Source of the DNA: Acidimicrobiia bacterium
Lineage (GTDB): Bacteria > Actinomycetota > Acidimicrobiia > Spongiisociales > SHLN01
Direction of reading: 5' to 3'
Length of the DNA stretch: 7,677 nucleotides
NCBI GenBank assembly: GCA_004283105.1
Contig: SHLN01000127.1
Span: 1-7,677, forward strand
Positions 5,398 through 7,677 of this stretch are shown here, in pieces; within the stretch, counting starts at the first letter, position 1, and each line of letters begins with the position of its first letter. Both the position numbers and the translations under genes were made by a program. The notes under the pieces are model-generated. The model had not been told where the DNA came from and ran no database searches. It saw only the letters and a list, made by a program, of their open reading frames with translations.

Positions 5398-5868
5398 CTA
5401 CTCATCCTCTCCCTTGGTCGTCTCTTTCGCTGTTGACTTCTTGGCGGCCGGCTTCTTCTCAGCCTTCGGCTCATCGGCCTTCTTAGCGGCCGGTTTCTTG
5501 GCAGCCGGCTTCTTCTCGGCCTTCGGCTTGTCGGCCTTCTTGGCGGCAGCCTTCTTCTTCGGAGCCCCCGGAATCTCGGTGATCTCGACTGTGGTGTACG
5601 TCTGGCGGTGTCCCGCACTCTTGCGGTATCCGCTCTTGTTCCGGTAGTGGAAGACGTCGACCTTCTTGCCGCGGATCTCGCCGAGCACCTTGCCCTTCAC
5701 GGGCATCTTGGCGAGGGCGTCGCGATCGGTGATCACCGTGCCATCGTCGCCGGAGATGAGGATTGATTCGAAGGTGACGTCACCTGCCGCGCGCATGCGC
5801 TCAACCTGGAGAACATCGCCCTCCTGGACTTTGGCTTGGCGGCCACCGGTCTTGATTACTGCATACAT
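5398..5868 (-). CDS. rplU: 50S ribosomal protein bL21 with a Lys/Ala-rich C-terminal tail
   Basis: A 156-residue protein, about half again the usual ~103. Residues 1-102 are a normal bL21 that binds 23S rRNA: MYAVIKTGGRQAKVQEGD at the start, then MPVKGKVLGEIRGKKVDVF (55-73) and HYRNKSGYRKSAGHRQTYT (74-92). Residues 103-156 are a low-complexity tail of KKA, PAAKK and PKAEKK blocks ending in acidic GEDE. It includes a 16-residue internal repeat (110-125 and 129-144) that differs at one position. Such tails resemble histone-H1-like bacterial proteins and may bind rRNA or nucleic acid; this is inference. The gene begins 12 bases after the rne stop with no clear Shine-Dalgarno, suggesting coupling to rne, and its TAG abuts the rpmA ATG. 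Confidence 0.97.
   Translation of the reverse strand: MYAVIKTGGRQAKVQEGDVLQVERMRAAGDVTFESILISGDDGTVITDRDALAKMPVKGKVLGEIRGKKVDVFHYRNKSGYRKSAGHRQTYTTVEITEIPGAPKKKAAAKKADKPKAEKKPAAKKPAAKKADEPKAEKKPAAKKSTAKETTKGEDE
5437..5541 (-). repeat. Internal 48-bp direct repeat in the rplU tail
   Basis: Segments 5437-5484 and 5494-5541 match at 43 of 48 bases with a 57-base period and encode the duplicated 16-residue KKADxPKAEKKPAAKK block. Most differences are synonymous, so the duplication is not brand new. The low complexity makes length change by slippage likely among relatives. Confidence 0.8.
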
Positions 5869-5880
5869 GGAGACGGTAGG

Positions 5881-7479
5881 TTAGCCCTTCTTTTTCGATT
5901 CGGGATCGGAAGATTCGGGAATCGGATTTCCGAGCGCCGCGGCGTCTTCGTGGAGCAACAGTCCACGACCCGAACAGGTGGGGCAGACTTCTGAGAACGT
6001 CTCGACCAGGCCCTCCGATACGTGTTTGCGGGTCATTTCCACAAGCCCGAAGCTCGACACCTCGGACACCTGGGTGCGGGACTTGTCCTTGGCCAGTTCC
6101 TCTTGCAGCTTGCGGAGCACCGAGCGGCGATTCTTCTCGCTCTCCATGTCGATGAAGTCGATGACGATGATGCCGCCGATGTCGCGCAGCCGGAGCTGGC
6201 GGGCAATCTCCTCGGCTGCTTCGAGATTGTTCTGAAGAACGGTCTCCTCCAGATTGGACCTGCCGACGAATTTGCCCGTGTTGACGTCGATGACGGTGAG
6301 GGCTTCGGTCGGCTCGATCACGATGTGCCCACCGCTCGGCAACCAGACATTGCGATCGAGCGCCTTCCTGAGCTGATCCTCGATGTGGTACCGCTCAAAG
6401 ACGGGCAACTCGTCCCGATACGTCTCCACCTTCTTCAGGAGGTCGGGATCCGTCGCCTTCAGGTACTTGGTGATCTCCGCTTTCGTGTCGTCGTCATCGA
6501 CGATGAGCCGTTTGAAGTCGCTGGTGAAATGCTCCCGGATGACCCGGATGACAAGCGGCGGCTCGCGGTAGAGCAGGTCGGGGGCGGATGCGGTCTTGGC
6601 CGCTTCCTGGATCTCAGCCCACATCTCCTGGAGGCGGCTGATATCGCGCACGACGTCCTCTTTGGTGGCCCCGAGCGCGGCGGTGCGAACTATCACTCCG
6701 TACCCCTTGGGCTTGGCCTCATTCACGAGGGTCCGGAGGCGGCGGCGCTCTTCGTCGGGGAGCCGGCGGGAAATCCCGCCGCGGTCCTCAGCGTCCGGGA
6801 CGAGCACGAGGTGGCGGCCGGCCATTGAGATCTCGTTGGTCAGCCGTGCGCCTTTGTGGCCCATGGCGTCCTTGACGACCTGGACCATGATCGTGTCGCC
6901 GTTCTTGAGGGCCTTCTCGATGCGGGGACGGCCCCGTCCGTTTCCGTTCGTGTCGTACTGGACATCGGCGGCGTACAGGACACCGTTCTTGCCTTCACCA
7001 AAGTCAACGAAGGCGGCCTCCATGCCGGGCAGCACATTGCGAACTCTGCCCAGGTAAACATTGCCGATGAGGGATTTGCGGTCGGAGCGGGCGACGTAGT
7101 GCTCGACGAGCACCGGGCCTTCCATCACGACGATCTGGGTCTGATGCGGCATCCGCCGCACAATCATCTGCTTGCGGCCGGTCTCCGGCGGCATGATGAT
7201 CTCGGTCTGCGCTCTCGGGCCGCGCCGGGCTGCACTCCGGTCGCCACCTCGTCCGCCACCGGACCGATTCCGGTTTCGGTCGCGATCTCGCGACCGGTTC
7301 CGATCCGATGTCTTCTGTTGTGTCTTGGTGGTCTTTTTGGCCGGCTTCTCAGGCGGTGCCTTGAACCTGGCGATCTCGACGACTTCTCCGCCCACCGTGC
7401 GCGTCTTGCGCTCGGGCGGGGCCTGTTGGCCAGAGCCGCGGCCCACTATCTGTGGGGTCTTTCGGCGAAACAATGCCAT
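5881..7479 (-). CDS. rne: Ribonuclease E/G family endoribonuclease
   Basis: A 532-residue single-strand-specific endoribonuclease for rRNA maturation and mRNA decay. Residues 1-95 are a basic, probably disordered extension with an Arg/Asn/Asp/Gly-rich stretch (60-79). The family core starts near KQMIVRRM (103-110). The S1 domain includes IGNVYLGRVRNVLPGMEAAFVDFG (138-161) and runs to ~225; the 5'-sensor/RNase H-like region follows. The DNase I-like catalytic part carries TVIDVNTG (395-402) with D398 and N400, and GGIIVIDFIDM (435-445) with D441, matching E. coli D303, N305 and D346. The zinc-link CPTCSGRG (499-506) supplies C499 and C502. The end is only a ~25-residue tail, so the large degradosome scaffold of E. 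coli RNase E and the long flanks of many actinobacterial enzymes are absent. The start is fixed by AAGGAG seven bases upstream. It heads the operon; rng is the alternative name. Confidence 0.95.
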   Translation of the reverse strand: MALFRRKTPQIVGRGSGQQAPPERKTRTVGGEVVEIARFKAPPEKPAKKTTKTQQKTSDRNRSRDRDRNRNRSGGGRGGDRSAARRGPRAQTEIIMPPETGRKQMIVRRMPHQTQIVVMEGPVLVEHYVARSDRKSLIGNVYLGRVRNVLPGMEAAFVDFGEGKNGVLYAADVQYDTNGNGRGRPRIEKALKNGDTIMVQVVKDAMGHKGARLTNEISMAGRHLVLVPDAEDRGGISRRLPDEERRRLRTLVNEAKPKGYGVIVRTAALGATKEDVVRDISRLQEMWAEIQEAAKTASAPDLLYREPPLVIRVIREHFTSDFKRLIVDDDDTKAEITKYLKATDPDLLKKVETYRDELPVFERYHIEDQLRKALDRNVWLPSGGHIVIEPTEALTVIDVNTGKFVGRSNLEETVLQNNLEAAEEIARQLRLRDIGGIIVIDFIDMESEKNRRSVLRKLQEELAKDKSRTQVSEVSSFGLVEMTRKHVSEGLVETFSEVCPTCSGRGLLLHEDAAALGNPIPESSDPESKKKG

Positions 7480-7637
7480 TAATAATCTCCTTGGGGGCGT
7501 CGGTGCGCCCTCTGAACGTGTGGAGCCGCGGCGACAAGATGACGGTGTCGAACGAGGATGAAGGTTGTTCGAGACGCATGCGGTCGGTCTTCCGTCGGCT
7601 GAATTGCGAGGACAGGCCGCGATCGGCCCGTGCGTTC
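7480..7637 (-). promoter_or_regulatory. Probable 5' leader of rne
   Basis: About 150 bases separate the candidate promoter from the rne start and hold no convincing gene. Two short stems are visible: GGCCG/CGGCC at 7615-7628 with a four-base loop, and GGGCG/CGCCC at 7495-7510 ending three bases from the Shine-Dalgarno. In E. coli the rne leader mediates autoregulation by RNase E; the length here would allow something similar, but no homologous structure can be claimed. Confidence 0.35.
7487..7492 (-). promoter_or_regulatory. Shine-Dalgarno of rne (AAGGAG)
   Basis: AAGGAG on the minus strand lies seven A/T bases (ATTATTA) before the ATG at 7479. It is the strongest ribosome binding site in the window and decides the rne start. 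The A/T-rich spacer stands out in this GC-rich sequence and should stay unpaired. Confidence 0.85.
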
Positions 7638-7646
7638 ACCCTAACA
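7638..7646 (-). promoter_or_regulatory. Candidate extended -10 promoter of the rne operon (TGTTAGGGT)
   Basis: The minus strand reads TG-T-TAGGGT, an extended -10 element with a TANNNT hexamer of the actinobacterial housekeeping type. No good -35 is seen 17-18 bases upstream, which an extended -10 may not need. Transcription would begin near 7631. This is motif evidence only. Confidence 0.35.
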
Positions 7647-7677
7647 GGCTTCGGTCCTCGTCTTCGAGAACTGTAAC

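Noticed and set aside
7277..7296. Perfect 9-bp inverted repeat with a two-base spacer inside rne
   Set aside because: It falls in codons for the Arg/Asp/Ser-rich arm (SRDRDR) and is most simply explained by repeated CG-rich Arg and Asp codons.
7349..7639. 96-codon minus-strand frame covering the rne leader and start
   Set aside because: It overlaps rne out of frame for most of its length, has a GTG right beside the candidate -10 and shows no recognisable domain.
7636..7677. Possible tail of an upstream minus-strand gene ending at a TGA at 7636-7638
   Set aside because: Only 13 codons are visible, and another frame also ends in the same stretch, so coding cannot be judged without sequence beyond 7677.

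Overview
The window is GC-rich and comes from a bacterium, most likely an actinobacterium. The minus strand carries the order rne/rng - rplU - rpmA - obg - proB, which is the classic actinobacterial arrangement. The bL27 N-terminus (MSKTKGAGSTKNGRDS) and the lysine/alanine-tailed bL21 fit a deep-branching actinobacterial lineage such as Acidimicrobiia, but that placement is an inference. All eight genes belong to recognised families.

Layout. 1-91: a short non-coding stretch built largely of 7-bp tandem units. 92-2605 (+): a three-gene ABC-2 exporter cassette, with one ATPase (92-1018) and two paralogous six-helix permeases (1023-1799 and 1796-2605), spaced 4 nt apart and then overlapping by 4 nt. 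2605-2632: a convergent junction, again made of 7-bp units, which includes the proB stop codon. 2613-7479 (-): from right to left, ribonuclease E/G, ribosomal proteins bL21 and bL27, the ribosome-assembly GTPase Obg and glutamate 5-kinase ProB. 5021-5145: the only large gap inside that operon, filled with inverted repeats and two opposed 7-bp arrays. 7480-7677: the rne leader with a good Shine-Dalgarno and a candidate extended -10.

How the genes fit together. The minus-strand operon couples RNA processing and decay, two large-subunit ribosomal proteins and a 50S maturation GTPase with the first step of proline synthesis. Translational coupling is tight at rplU/rpmA (stop and start codons abut) and at obg/proB (ATGA overlap). 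The rpmA/obg gap has a near-perfect 16-bp hairpin over the rpmA stop and a perfect 11-bp hairpin 2 nt before the obg start, so obg-proB may be expressed partly separately from rne-rplU-rpmA. The ABC cassette resembles drug, nodulation-factor or polysaccharide exporters of the NodIJ/DrrAB type; its substrate cannot be read from sequence. proA is not next to proB in this window.

The most unusual signal is not a gene. A degenerate heptamer repeat occurs in strict 7-bp phase at all three larger gene junctions with no shared ancestry between the flanking genes. The units differ between loci but keep one purine/pyrimidine pattern, GYYRNYN, in 19 of 20 units I counted. The arrays run into coding ends and start regions and, at rpmA/obg, face each other to form a large inverted repeat.
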